Positions 1 through 8,743 of a stretch of 64,000 nucleotides of DNA are shown here, piece by piece. The position numbers were made by a program, and so were the translations under genes. Location: positions 1 to 64,000 of the forward strand of contig CBFHLR010000013.1 in the NCBI GenBank assembly GCA_965656715.1, in the 5' to 3' direction. The stretch's first letter is position 1. Every line of letters begins with the position of its first letter. The stretch comes from Coraliomargarita sp965656715. Lineage in GTDB: Bacteria > Verrucomicrobiota > Verrucomicrobiia > Opitutales > Coraliomargaritaceae. The notes beneath the pieces were generated by a model. It searched no databases and was not told where the DNA came from. It was given only the letters and a program-made list of their open reading frames with translations.

Positions 1-2771
1 GCAATTTGCTCTGGCGTGCCTGCGGCGATGATTTGGCCGCCGTTGGCTCCGGCTTCGGGGCCGAGTTCTATGATCCAATCGGCAACTTTGAGGATGTCGA
101 GGTTGTGCTCAATGACGATGAGCGAGTGGCCGGCGTTGACCAAGTTTTCAAACACCGAGACCAGGCGTTTCACATCGGCGCGGTGTAGGCCGGTTGTCGG
201 TTCGTCAATGAGGATGAGTGTGTGGCCTGATTTGTCGGCGACTTTGCCAAGGTAGCTGACGAGCTTGAGGCGTTGAGACTCGCCTCCGGATAGGGTGTTG
301 AGTGGCTGCCCGAGCTTGAGGTATCCGAGGCCGACGTCGACCAGCGGTTGTAAGCTGCGAACTAATCGTGGGTGTTCACCAAAGAAGAGCAGTGCTTCCG
401 CGGCATCCATTTCTTGGATGTCTGCAATGCTGCGATTGTTGTAGGTGATTTGGAGCACCTCGTCTTTGAAACGGCGCCCTTCGCAAGTTTCGCAGGGGAC
501 AAAGACATCGGAGAGGAACTGCATTTCAATGCGTTCGTAGCCTAGCCCTGAGCAGGTCGGGCAGCGTCCGCTACTGCTGTTGTAGGAGAAATATCCTGGG
601 CCCATGCCCTGGGCTTTGGCGGCGTCTGTCTTTGAGAATATCTTGCGGATCTCATCCCATGCGCCGGTGTAACTGGCGGGTGTCGCACGCGGGGTCTTAC
701 TGATCGGGCTTTGATTGACGAGGACAACGTTGGACAGTGGCAGCGTCGAATCAATGTCTTTGATGGCCGCGGGCTCTTCGACGACGAGGCCTTTTTGTGC
801 GAGCAGGTTCTGATAGATTACATTGTTGAGCAGGGTGCTCTTACCTGATCCGGAGACACCGCTGAGGCAAACAAAACGTTGTTGTGGGAGGTGGACATCG
901 ACCTCATGTAAGTTGTGCTTGGTGGCGCCGTAGACGGATAGTGTGGGTGCGTCTGTGATCTCTCGGCGCGCTGTAGGTGTGTCGATGTCTTCGCGGCCTG
1001 ATAGGAAACGTCCCGTATGTGTATCCGATTTTAGGATACGATCGTAGTTGCCGTGGAAAATGAGTTGTCCGCCGTTGAGGCCCGGCTCTGGGCCAATCTC
1101 GATCAGGTTGTCGGCGGCACGCATGACGGCTTCGTCATGTTCGACAACGACGACGGTATTCCCTCCGTTGGTGAGTCGGCGCAGGATCGAAATCAATCGA
1201 TCCATGTCGCGCGGGTGTAGCCCGACCGATGGCTCGTCGAGAACGAAGAGTGTGTCGGTGAGTGCGGACCCCAAGCAGGAGGTGAGGTTGACGCGCATGG
1301 TCTCACCACCGGATAGGGTGCGGGAACTACGATCCAGTGTGAGGTAGTTCAGGCCGACGGCGTCTAGAAAATTGAGTCGTGAAAGAATGCCGGCTAGGGC
1401 GGTGTCGTCTTCTGAATAACCACCCCGGTCGGGTGAGCCGACCACCCCTCCTTGAAAAGGAGGGGAGCTTCTCTCCATGACAGCGATGAGTTCTTTGACG
1501 CTTTGCTGATATAGCTCCGGTAGCGTGAAGCCTTGCCATTTCCAGTTGAGTGACTCGGGTTTGAGTCGTGCGCCATTGCAGTCGGGGCATGTGGTGTAGC
1601 TACGGAATTTCGAGAGAAAGACGCGCACGTGCATCTTGTAGAGATTGCCGTTCAGCCAGTCGAAAAAGCGATGCACGCCATACCATTGATCATTGCCCTC
1701 CTTGTAGCGTGGTTCGCCTTCCATGATGAACTTGAGCTCTTTCTTGTTGAGCTTGGACCATGGAATGTTGGTGCGGATCTTATGCTCTTTGGCAGCACGC
1801 TGCAGGTCGCGCAGGCTCTCGCTGTAGACTTCACCCTGAAAGGCTCGAATGGCTCCCTCGTCGACGGATTTGCTGTGGTCTGGAATGACGAGGCCATAGT
1901 CGATTTCAATCACGCGTCCAAATCCGCGACAGGTCTCGCAGGCACCGATTGGCGAGTTGAAGGAAAACATCGGTGGGCTCGCGGGGCGAAAGGTTTGCCC
2001 CGTTTCCGGCGAGCGAAGGCCATGGGTGAACTTAGCGATCTGCTGGCAATCCTTGTTCAGGATCGCGACATCGCCTTTGCCGAAATTGAAGGCACTTTGT
2101 AGTGCTTCGATTGCTCTGGAGCGGCTCTTGGTGTTGACCTTTGTGATTCGGTCTTGGATGACCAGTAGGGAGGAGTCTTTGGACTTGGGGCTGAGCTCTG
2201 ATAGACGTTGAATTTTACCACTGTAGACCGCGCGGGAGAAACCCTGTGAGCTCAGTGGTTCTAGGATCTCGTTCCATGTGAGCTGTTCGGGTCTGCTGAC
2301 TTCGAAGCAGATGAGAATGGTCTCGTCGGTGTGCTGTTCTAACAGCTCTTTCCATGCGCTTTGGGGATTGTCATCGGTGATGGGCTTGCCGCTTGCTGGA
2401 TCGTAGAGTGTGGCGACATTCGCGAACCAAACCTTAAAGTAGTCGCAGAGCTCGGTGATGGTGCCGACGGTGGAGCGCGAAGTTTTGACCGTATTCGATT
2501 GGTGAATGGCAATCGATGGGCGGATGTTCTCTACGCTGTCGACCTTTGGTCGGTCGAGAAGCTCCATGAACTGGCGCGTGTAGGGCGAGAAGGTTTCGAC
2601 GTAGCGGCGCTGTCCTTCGGCGTGCAAGGTTTCGAACACCAGCGAAGATTTGCCAGCACCGCTGAGCCCGGTGACGACGGTGAGTTGGCCGATCGGCATG
2701 TCGAGGTCGAAGCCTTTGAGGTTGTTCTGGCGGACGCCACGCAGGCGGATGAAATCGGAATGCTGTTGCAT
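1..2771 (-). CDS. uvrA: UvrA-family excinuclease ATPase (C-terminus cut by window edge)
   Basis: About 923 residues are visible, ending in GTPEQI, so only the last few residues are missing. UvrA proteins are tandem ABC ATPases that recognise damaged DNA in nucleotide excision repair. Walker A motifs are GLSGAGKSS (about residue 35) and GVSGSGKST (about 640). ABC signatures TLSGGE lie near 487 and 827, with CPTCSGLG and CETCEGRR around 740-765 as the C-terminal zinc finger. In the first zinc module the usual CxxC before FSFNSP is replaced by LRSPETG, and the protein carries the WYGVHRFFDWL stretch seen in a UvrA paralogue class. It may therefore be a paralogue rather than the main repair enzyme. 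The start ATG at 2771 gives MQQHSDFIRLRG, in register with UvrA N-termini. The coding sequence contains an in-frame palindromic insertion, listed separately. Confidence 0.9.
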   Translation of the reverse strand, partial: MQQHSDFIRLRGVRQNNLKGFDLDMPIGQLTVVTGLSGAGKSSLVFETLHAEGQRRYVETFSPYTRQFMELLDRPKVDSVENIRPSIAIHQSNTVKTSRSTVGTITELCDYFKVWFANVATLYDPASGKPITDDNPQSAWKELLEQHTDETILICFEVSRPEQLTWNEILEPLSSQGFSRAVYSGKIQRLSELSPKSKDSSLLVIQDRITKVNTKSRSRAIEALQSAFNFGKGDVAILNKDCQQIAKFTHGLRSPETGQTFRPASPPMFSFNSPIGACETCRGFGRVIEIDYGLVIPDHSKSVDEGAIRAFQGEVYSESLRDLQRAAKEHKIRTNIPWSKLNKKELKFIMEGEPRYKEGNDQWYGVHRFFDWLNGNLYKMHVRVFLSKFRSYTTCPDCNGARLKPESLNWKWQGFTLPELYQQSVKELIAVMERSSPPFQGGVVGSPDRGGYSEDDTALAGILSRLNFLDAVGLNYLTLDRSSRTLSGGETMRVNLTSCLGSALTDTLFVLDEPSVGLHPRDMDRLISILRRLTNGGNTVVVVEHDEAVMRAADNLIEIGPEPGLNGGQLIFHGNYDRILKSDTHTGRFLSGREDIDTPTARREITDAPTLSVYGATKHNLHEVDVHLPQQRFVCLSGVSGSGKSTLLNNVIYQNLLAQKGLVVEEPAAIKDIDSTLPLSNVVLVNQSPISKTPRATPASYTGAWDEIRKIFSKTDAAKAQGMGPGYFSYNSSSGRCPTCSGLGYERIEMQFLSDVFVPCETCEGRRFKDEVLQITYNNRSIADIQEMDAAEALLFFGEHPRLVRSLQPLVDVGLGYLKLGQPLNTLSGGESQRLKLVSYLGKVADKSGHTLILIDEPTTGLHRADVKRLVSVFENLVNAGHSLIVIEHNLDILKVADWIIELGPEAGANGGQIIAAGTPEQI
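1418..1468. repeat. Palindromic element inserted in frame within uvrA
   Basis: About 51 bases form two adjacent hairpins: GGTCGG/CCGACC, and CCCCTCC/GGAGGGG around TTGAAAA. The sequence matches a type of short palindromic repeat that I know from intergenic DNA of many bacterial genomes, not UvrA coding sequence. It is read in frame on the minus strand as SPPFQGGVVGSPDRGG, between IAVMERS and YSEDDTALAG, in the variable helical linker before the first ABC signature. The reading frame is intact on both sides. No other copy was seen in this window. Confidence 0.8.
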
Positions 2772-2825
2772 ATGAACACTGAACATTTAACGCCCAACTT
2801 TGAACGTCGAATTGCTTGAGTTGGA

Positions 2826-5135
2826 TTATGTGTTGTTTGCTTCTTCAGTGTTTCGGAGGCGTGCTTGCAGGTGAGTGCGGCGGATTTCGGTTTTGTTGTT
2901 TTTGACTGCCATAGAGTAAGCATCAACGGAGCCAACGAGGTAAACCTTACTGCGCGCGCGGGTAATGCCGGTGTAGACAAGATTACGCTGCAGCATCATG
3001 AAGTGCTGTTTGAGTAGCGGAATGACGACGACCGGATACTCGCTTCCCTGAGATTTGTGAATGCTAATGGCGTAGGCGAGTTGGATTTCGGAGAGTTCGC
3101 CTTTGGTAAACTCGACAGGTTCTCCGGAGAAATTAACGGTCAGCCCGGAGCTGTCGGGGGCGATGCTCTGAACGATTCCGGTGTCGCCATTGAAGATGCC
3201 CTTGTCGTAGTTGTTGCGCGTCTGAATGACTTTATCGCCAATGCGGTAGGTGGTGGTGCCGTAGGAGAGTTCGGCTGGGAGGGGCTTGCGTGTCTTCTCG
3301 CGAAAGTGGGATTGTCTGGCCGGGACGTAGTCCGGATCTGAACGTAGGCGGGACAGTGCTTTCTCTTTGTTGTTGAGGCTTTCCTGTAGGGCGGTGTTCA
3401 GTGCTGAGATGCCACCGGTGCCGCGGTGCATCGGCGAGAGTATCTGGAGATCTTTGATGGGATCTATTTGATGTGTCTTGGGGATGTATTCACGTGCCAA
3501 ATACGTGATTGCTTTTGCGCACTGTTCTGCGTCGTCGGCTTCGATGAAGGTGAAGTCGTGTGTTGAATCTAGGTCGCGGAGGCTGGTGATGGTTTTGCCG
3601 GGGTGGGATTCACCTTTGAGAATGGCGTGTGCAGTGGTGATGATGCCGCTGCTTTCGCCTTGGCGGAAGATGGTATCCAGACGTGTCACTCGGGCGGGTG
3701 GTGCTGCCATCAGGTCGCCCAGCACGTTGCCTGAGCCAACGGAAGGGAGCTGGTCGGCGTCACCTACTAGGAGGAGGTGGGCGGAGCTCGGAATGGCGTC
3801 GAAGAGATTCGCTGCGAGTCGTGTATCGAGCATACTAGCCTCGTCGACAATCAGTAGGTCGCAGGGCAATGGGTTGTCTGCGTTGTAGACGAAGTCGCGG
3901 GTGGCGCCGTCGTATTTGAGTAGACGGTGGATGGTGCTGGCCGGTGCGCCTGCGGCTTCGGATAGGCGCTGCGCTGCACGTCCAGTGGGAGAAGCGAGCA
4001 TGATGCGGCTGCGTTTCGCGCGCACGATGTCGACAATGGCTCGGAGGATGGTCGTTTTGCCAGTGCCCGGCCCGCCGGTAATGATGGCGATCTTTGCCTG
4101 TAGCGACTGCTTGAGTGCTGCGGCTTGTTGATCGGCAAAGGTGAAGCCCGCTTTATCCTGTGCCCATGCGACGGCGGCGTCGACTTTGATGGTTGGGATT
4201 GTGGATGCGGTGTCGTTGATGCGGTGTAAGGCTGTGGCAATCCGTTTTTCAGCTCCCGCGAGTGGTGGGCGCTGACAGGCAGGGCCGATCGCTTCCTGTT
4301 TTTCGTTGTATGCAGTTATTGAATACAACTTTTCGCGTTCGATGAGAGCGCTGATACGTTGCTGAATCAAGTGTGGTTCAACGCCTAGGAGCTTGATCGC
4401 ATGCTCAATGATGGCCTGTTGCGTGCCGAGCGTATGCCCCTCGTCTTCGAGATTCTGCATGGTGTGCAAGATGCCGGCGTCGACGCGCTCTTTACTGTTG
4501 GTTGGAAAGCCGAGGTTGAGTGCGAGCTTGTCGGCCGTTTTGAAGCCAATGCGTTCGATGTCGTCAGCGAGGCGATAGGGCTCGTCTTGTAGGATACGCT
4601 TTGCACCGCTGCCGTATTTTTTGACAAGGCGCACGCATTGAGACGGAGTGACGCCGTAGGTTTGAAGGAACATCATGACATCGCGCACGGCAGCCTGTTC
4701 ATCCCAGGCGGCTTTGATTGATTTTGCGCGGGTCTCGCCGATCCCGGGCACTTCGTGGAGGCGGCCTGAGTCTTCGCTGATGACTTTCAGGGTGTCGGCA
4801 CCAAAGTGATCGACGATTTTCTTGGCGTAGGATTTGCCGATACCGTGGACCATACCGCTGCCAAGATATTTGCGAATCCCGTGAATTGATGCGGGCAGCT
4901 GAGATTTGAAATTAGCGACTTTGAACTGATCGCCGTGTGTCACGTGTTTGGTCCATTGGCCGCTCAGTTTGAGGGTCTCGCCGCATTGAACTCCGGGCAG
5001 GTTGCCCAGCACGGTGATCGGTTGCTTCCCCTCTGCGACGGAGACTTCGGCCACGCAGTAGGCATTTTCTTCGTTGAAGAAGATGATGCGTTCGAGAACG
5101 CCGGTGAGGCTTTGTTCGTGGGCAGAATCTGGCAT
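2826..5135 (-). CDS. recD2: RecD2-type ATP-dependent DNA helicase
   Basis: This 769-residue protein has the full RecD2 (YrrC-like) architecture. It starts with an OB-like N-terminal domain, followed by helix-hairpin-helix repeats (VHGIGKSYAKKI and VPGIGETRAKSIK, around residues 95-140). A superfamily 1B helicase core comes next: Walker A GGPGTGKTT near 357, Walker B VDEAS near 433, and the motif V/VI regions IHKSQGSEYP and YTGITRARS near 690-725. RecD2 enzymes unwind DNA 5' to 3' without RecBC and act in repair and replication-fork maintenance. The start is the ATG at 5135. It lies 54 bp upstream of the UvrA-family gene in the same orientation, so a two-gene repair operon is plausible. Confidence 0.93.
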   Translation of the reverse strand: MPDSAHEQSLTGVLERIIFFNEENAYCVAEVSVAEGKQPITVLGNLPGVQCGETLKLSGQWTKHVTHGDQFKVANFKSQLPASIHGIRKYLGSGMVHGIGKSYAKKIVDHFGADTLKVISEDSGRLHEVPGIGETRAKSIKAAWDEQAAVRDVMMFLQTYGVTPSQCVRLVKKYGSGAKRILQDEPYRLADDIERIGFKTADKLALNLGFPTNSKERVDAGILHTMQNLEDEGHTLGTQQAIIEHAIKLLGVEPHLIQQRISALIEREKLYSITAYNEKQEAIGPACQRPPLAGAEKRIATALHRINDTASTIPTIKVDAAVAWAQDKAGFTFADQQAAALKQSLQAKIAIITGGPGTGKTTILRAIVDIVRAKRSRIMLASPTGRAAQRLSEAAGAPASTIHRLLKYDGATRDFVYNADNPLPCDLLIVDEASMLDTRLAANLFDAIPSSAHLLLVGDADQLPSVGSGNVLGDLMAAPPARVTRLDTIFRQGESSGIITTAHAILKGESHPGKTITSLRDLDSTHDFTFIEADDAEQCAKAITYLAREYIPKTHQIDPIKDLQILSPMHRGTGGISALNTALQESLNNKEKALSRLRSDPDYVPARQSHFREKTRKPLPAELSYGTTTYRIGDKVIQTRNNYDKGIFNGDTGIVQSIAPDSSGLTVNFSGEPVEFTKGELSEIQLAYAISIHKSQGSEYPVVVIPLLKQHFMMLQRNLVYTGITRARSKVYLVGSVDAYSMAVKNNKTEIRRTHLQARLRNTEEANNT

Positions 5136-5195
5136 GGACGAGAATCAGCAATAGGTGCTCATACGGATAGGTCAACCCGCAGTGAGATTGAGGCA

Positions 5196-5225
5196 CAAAA
5201 AAGCCCTCATTGCTGAGGGCTTTTG
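5196..5225 (-). terminator. Rho-independent terminator (possibly bidirectional)
   Basis: The stem GCCCTCA/TGAGGGC has a 4-nt loop and is flanked by A-runs on one side and T-runs on the other. Read on the minus strand it ends in a six-T tract. It follows the 5234-6172 gene and lies upstream of recD2, so it separates the two transcription units. Confidence 0.8.
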
Positions 5226-5233
5226 GTGGAATT

Positions 5234-6172
5234 TTAAGGTGACACGTTGATGATGACCACTGGTGGCTCCGGTGGTGGCAACTTTGGGGGTGTATTTGGC
5301 GGCACGCTGCCAGTGGGAGGAAGTGGATTGTCGTCCATTGTCAGCACAATGTCGTCGAACTCGATATCGCCGATGACTTGAATGCCACCAAAGGATGTTG
5401 GGGAGGATTGGGCGCGGAAGGCGTTGCTCTTTGTCGTGCCAGGCACATATTTGGCAGTTTGGATGGTCGTTGCTGATGCCGCTTCTGGGACGAAGCGATA
5501 AATCACATATCGGCGCTCAATGTCGTCGAAGATTTGGTGCATGTGTCCGTGGCCTGCTTGGATACGGGCAGTGTAGGAATCTTCAATTTCCAAGAAGTAG
5601 GATTCTGGAACATGAATAACTTCCTGTGCGTCTGAGGCTGCAAGGTATGGCTGGAAGTTGGCTGCGGAGGCCAATTCTACTCGCTGCAGCATGCCTTGCT
5701 CGTCAGTGTAGGTGGCGATACCTGTCTTCTCAGGTTCGGAGAAGTAGGTCGGTAGTGTGTCGACCATGAAGACTTGGAGGGTGCCTGGGACTGAGGTTGT
5801 ATATTCTGCGGTAATTGAGTGCATTTGGGTCGCTTTGCGCAGATCCATGATAACTACCGATTCCTCGTTGGTTGGGAACTGGTAGGTTGTGGTTAGGTCC
5901 TCGTCAATTAGGGCAAAGATACGGTCCAATGTGCCTCCACTGACGTAGAGGATGCGTGTGCCGGTGTGTGCGCCGCCGAAGTCGTAATCGATAATCGGGG
6001 ATTGTGCACGTGTGACATCGTCCGATTCGTCGCCCTTGCCAAACTCAATACTCGCTTGGTTGATATTTACAGGGCCGGTAATGCCAAAGTTCCCAATCAA
6101 GCCAGTCGTTGAGATGTCGAAGCGCACCATGACGAAGCGTGTTTCAATTTCAGGGAATCGTGTTGAGGGCAT
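5234..6172 (-). CDS. Uncharacterised protein, possibly a 5'-truncated secreted protein
   Basis: From the ATG at 6172 this gives 312 residues with no signal peptide, although the composition looks extracellular. There are beta-rich, repeat-like segments (TGLIGNFGITGPVNI, RYVIYRFVPEA), a motif pair ETRFVMVRFDI/ERRYVIYRFVP, and a proline-rich tail ending VVIINVSP. The same frame stays open upstream of the ATG for about 30 codons to a TAA at 6263-6265, with protein-like content (ISLEPTSSNKWRKLSNPVQF). This suggests that an original N-terminus, probably with an export signal, has been lost. I do not recognise a family. It could be a working short gene or a decaying fragment. It is divergent from the exopolysaccharide operon. 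Confidence 0.5.
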   Translation of the reverse strand: MPSTRFPEIETRFVMVRFDISTTGLIGNFGITGPVNINQASIEFGKGDESDDVTRAQSPIIDYDFGGAHTGTRILYVSGGTLDRIFALIDEDLTTTYQFPTNEESVVIMDLRKATQMHSITAEYTTSVPGTLQVFMVDTLPTYFSEPEKTGIATYTDEQGMLQRVELASAANFQPYLAASDAQEVIHVPESYFLEIEDSYTARIQAGHGHMHQIFDDIERRYVIYRFVPEAASATTIQTAKYVPGTTKSNAFRAQSSPTSFGGIQVIGDIEFDDIVLTMDDNPLPPTGSVPPNTPPKLPPPEPPVVIINVSP

Positions 6173-6324
6173 GACACCGTCACGAAACTGAACCGGGTTG
6201 CTGAGCTTTCGCCATTTGTTGCTACTCGTTGGCTCAAGGCTAATATTTAAAGCTGCTGAAGCTTAATGCACGTTAGATATCTAGCGGCGTTAAGTGTTAA
6301 CTAAAATTCTAATACTAATATACG

Positions 6325-7755
6325 ATGAAGTCTTGGTTGTCATCTTTGTTCCTGCGCCAGCCTATCACACCCCGCAAGCTGGCTTACTNNNNNNNNNNNN
6401 NNNNNNNNNNNNNNNNNNNNNNNNNNNNNNNNNNNNNNNNNNNNNNNNNNNNNNNNNNNNNNNNNNNNNNNNNNNNNNNNNNNNNNNNCACACTGTTGAT
6501 TGGTTCGACGACATGGCTCTCCGCTGATTTTCGTAGCGAACTTTACGAGGTTCCGGATTACGCTCCGTTTATTTTGGACGAGCGGGTCGAGCGGGAAGAC
6601 TATAATTTCCTCTATGGGCCGCTCATGATCGATTTGATCGGCACCTTTGGCATCGAATATGATGACAACATTAACACCTCCGAGAAGAATGCGGTGGACG
6701 ACTGGATTCTGCAACCGGGTGTGTCGTTTGGTTTGAAATGGCAGATTAACGAGTATCAGGAGCTCGATCTGAATGTTGGCTTGGAGTATTGGTATTACTT
6801 GGACAACTCGGATCTCAATGACTTTGACCAGCAGTTGAACATTACTCCAGATACGGAGTTCTCTTTCCGTGTGTTGGTCGGGGATATGGTCTTCCGGGTC
6901 TACGATAAGATTAATTATACCTCAGATTCCTCAGATGCAGTTGTCTTGGATGATATGGGCAATCCTGTGAGCACCGATGCGACGACTTTCTCTCGCTACA
7001 CAAACGTGGTAGGTGTGCAGAGCGAGTGGTTCATTCGAGAATATGCATTTAAGGCGCAAGTGAGCCGCAAGGATGTCTGGAGCACTGAAGATGAGTTCGA
7101 ATACATTGATCGCCATGAGCATAAGTTTGCACTTAATGTTGAGCGTGATATCGCGGCAAATTTTATGGCTGGTGTTGGTTCATCCTATGCGGATTTTGAA
7201 TACGATGAAGATGTCAATGATAGTGGTGACGTATTTACGATAGGTCCGTATTTTGATTGGAAGATTACTGAGGTCATCGGCTTGTATGTCGGAGTCGCTT
7301 GGAATAGCGCGGATTTTGATGGAGATGGATTCGTCAGCGACGAGGGCGCGGGATATGGCGATGAGAGCAAATACGAAGAGTTCTCTGGCACGGCTCGGTT
7401 GGCGCATGTGGTGAACGAAGTGTTTAATCACCAGTTTGAGGTGTATCGTATTCCTCAGCTTTCGGACTCTTCGAATTATGAGGAGCTAGATGGGATCCGT
7501 TACTCCTTTGCATATAACATTAATTCACGGATTCGTCTGGATGGTGATGTCGCGTATGAGGAGAGTGACAGTTCAGGTGGTTTGATTGACGATGACGATT
7601 ATGACCGTTGGGTTGCTGGGCTTGCGACTGAAGTGGTTCTGGGGCCTCGGTTGACTGGACGCTTTGGTTATCGTTATGTAGACAAGGATTCTGACGCCGA
7701 CTTGAGAAGCTATGAGCGAAATCGCTTTCGTATTCTGATTGAATATGACTTCTAA
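6325..7755 (+). CDS. Outer-membrane beta-barrel protein of the exopolysaccharide locus (spans gap)
   Basis: This frame encodes up to 476 residues interrupted by a 100-N gap near the N-terminus. After the gap, TLLIGSTTWLSA followed by DFRSELYE reads like the end of a signal peptide. The rest alternates hydrophobic and polar residues and is rich in Asp, Tyr and aromatic strand ends (YEQ/YWYYLDNS, RFGYRYVDKDS). It closes with RFRILIEYDF, a typical C-terminal beta-strand ending in Phe. I infer an outer-membrane barrel, like those that sit beside Wza-like genes and help polysaccharide cross the outer membrane. It is 18 bp upstream of the Wza-like gene and probably opens the operon. Continuity across the gap is not proven. 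Confidence 0.7.
   Translation: MKSWLSSLFLRQPITPRKLAYXXXXXXXXXXXXXXXXXXXXXXXXXXXXXXXXXXTLLIGSTTWLSADFRSELYEVPDYAPFILDERVEREDYNFLYGPLMIDLIGTFGIEYDDNINTSEKNAVDDWILQPGVSFGLKWQINEYQELDLNVGLEYWYYLDNSDLNDFDQQLNITPDTEFSFRVLVGDMVFRVYDKINYTSDSSDAVVLDDMGNPVSTDATTFSRYTNVVGVQSEWFIREYAFKAQVSRKDVWSTEDEFEYIDRHEHKFALNVERDIAANFMAGVGSSYADFEYDEDVNDSGDVFTIGPYFDWKITEVIGLYVGVAWNSADFDGDGFVSDEGAGYGDESKYEEFSGTARLAHVVNEVFNHQFEVYRIPQLSDSSNYEELDGIRYSFAYNINSRIRLDGDVAYEESDSSGGLIDDDDYDRWVAGLATEVVLGPRLTGRFGYRYVDKDSDADLRSYERNRFRILIEYDF
6389..6488. other. Assembly gap (100 N)
   Basis: Exactly 100 N, the conventional size for a scaffold gap of unknown length, lying in the signal-peptide region of the barrel gene. Sequences on both sides fit one signal peptide, so the true missing segment may be short. 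Confidence 0.95.
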
Positions 7756-7773
7756 GCTCTATAAGTCTGGGTG

Positions 7774-8703
7774 ATGTATTTTTATTTTCGACTTGTTGTC
7801 GCGATTTTCTGTGCCATATGCCTAGCTGGTTTGTCGGTATCTGCGGAGGAGGCCACTACTGTGGCACCTGTTGTCTCTGATGAGAATCCTAACCAGATGT
7901 CCTTATTGGATGATGAGTGGCAGTTGAAGGTGGGAGACCGCGTAATTTACGAAGTATTAGAGGAACAGGAAGATCCAGGGATTTTGATCGTCAACGGAAA
8001 TGGGCAATTGTTAGTTCCGTTGATTGGCTTGGTTCTAGCCGAAGGGAAGACGAGCCGTGATTTGGCTTACGAGATCAAAAAGGAGTTGGAGGTGGATTTT
8101 TTTTACCGAGCAACGGTATTAATCTCACAGCGTCAGGAGGATCGGAACCGTGGGCGTGTTGCGGTCCTAGGAGAAGTGAATCGCCCAGGCGAGCAGATCA
8201 TTCCACCCGATGCGCCACTTAGCCTGACACAAGCACTTTTGCTTGCTGGTGACTTTACTCTGGATGCTGATCGTTCGAACGTGACCGTTGTGCGAGAGGG
8301 AAGTTCGGAGGAATCGCAGATTGTTGATGTCGATTCGATGCGCCGAAGTGGAGATTTCTCTGGAGATGTGCTGATGCGCGCTGGAGACATGGTGATCGTA
8401 TCCAAATCCGATGCGATGGAGCGACACGTCTATGTTTTGGGAGCGGTGGAGAGCCCGGGGCTTTATCCTTTAGTAAGTGAGAATGCGACACTCAGCCAGA
8501 TGATTCTAGTCGCTAATGGGTTTACACGATTTGCGAAGAAGAACCGTGTGCGACTGATCAAAACGGATGAGAATGGTGAGCAGCAGGAGACTGAAGTCAA
8601 CGTGGGGGAAATACTTGATGGAGGTGCCAGAGACAACGATCCAGTTGTCGAGTCTGGAGACATGATCATTGTGGATGAGAAGATGATTAGTTTCACAGGT
8701 TAG
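7774..8703 (+). CDS. Wza-like polysaccharide export protein
   Basis: This is a 309-residue periplasmic/outer-membrane polysaccharide export (OPX) family protein. A signal peptide (about residues 1-24, ending LAGLSVSA) precedes a Poly_export domain (LKVGDRVIYEVLEE to ATVLISQRQ). Two SLBB-type domains follow (VLGEVNRPGEQIIPP and VLGAVESPGLYPLV). OPX proteins form the channel or gate for capsule and exopolysaccharide export, with a Wzc-type co-polymerase as partner. That partner is encoded next, 40 bp downstream. No lipobox cysteine is visible after the signal peptide. The ATG at 7774 is preferred over the GTG codon directly before it. Confidence 0.88.
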   Translation: MYFYFRLVVAIFCAICLAGLSVSAEEATTVAPVVSDENPNQMSLLDDEWQLKVGDRVIYEVLEEQEDPGILIVNGNGQLLVPLIGLVLAEGKTSRDLAYEIKKELEVDFFYRATVLISQRQEDRNRGRVAVLGEVNRPGEQIIPPDAPLSLTQALLLAGDFTLDADRSNVTVVREGSSEESQIVDVDSMRRSGDFSGDVLMRAGDMVIVSKSDAMERHVYVLGAVESPGLYPLVSENATLSQMILVANGFTRFAKKNRVRLIKTDENGEQQETEVNVGEILDGGARDNDPVVESGDMIIVDEKMISFTG

Positions 8704-8743
8704 GTGATTTGAGGCCATAGACACACACAACTTAAGAAAACGA

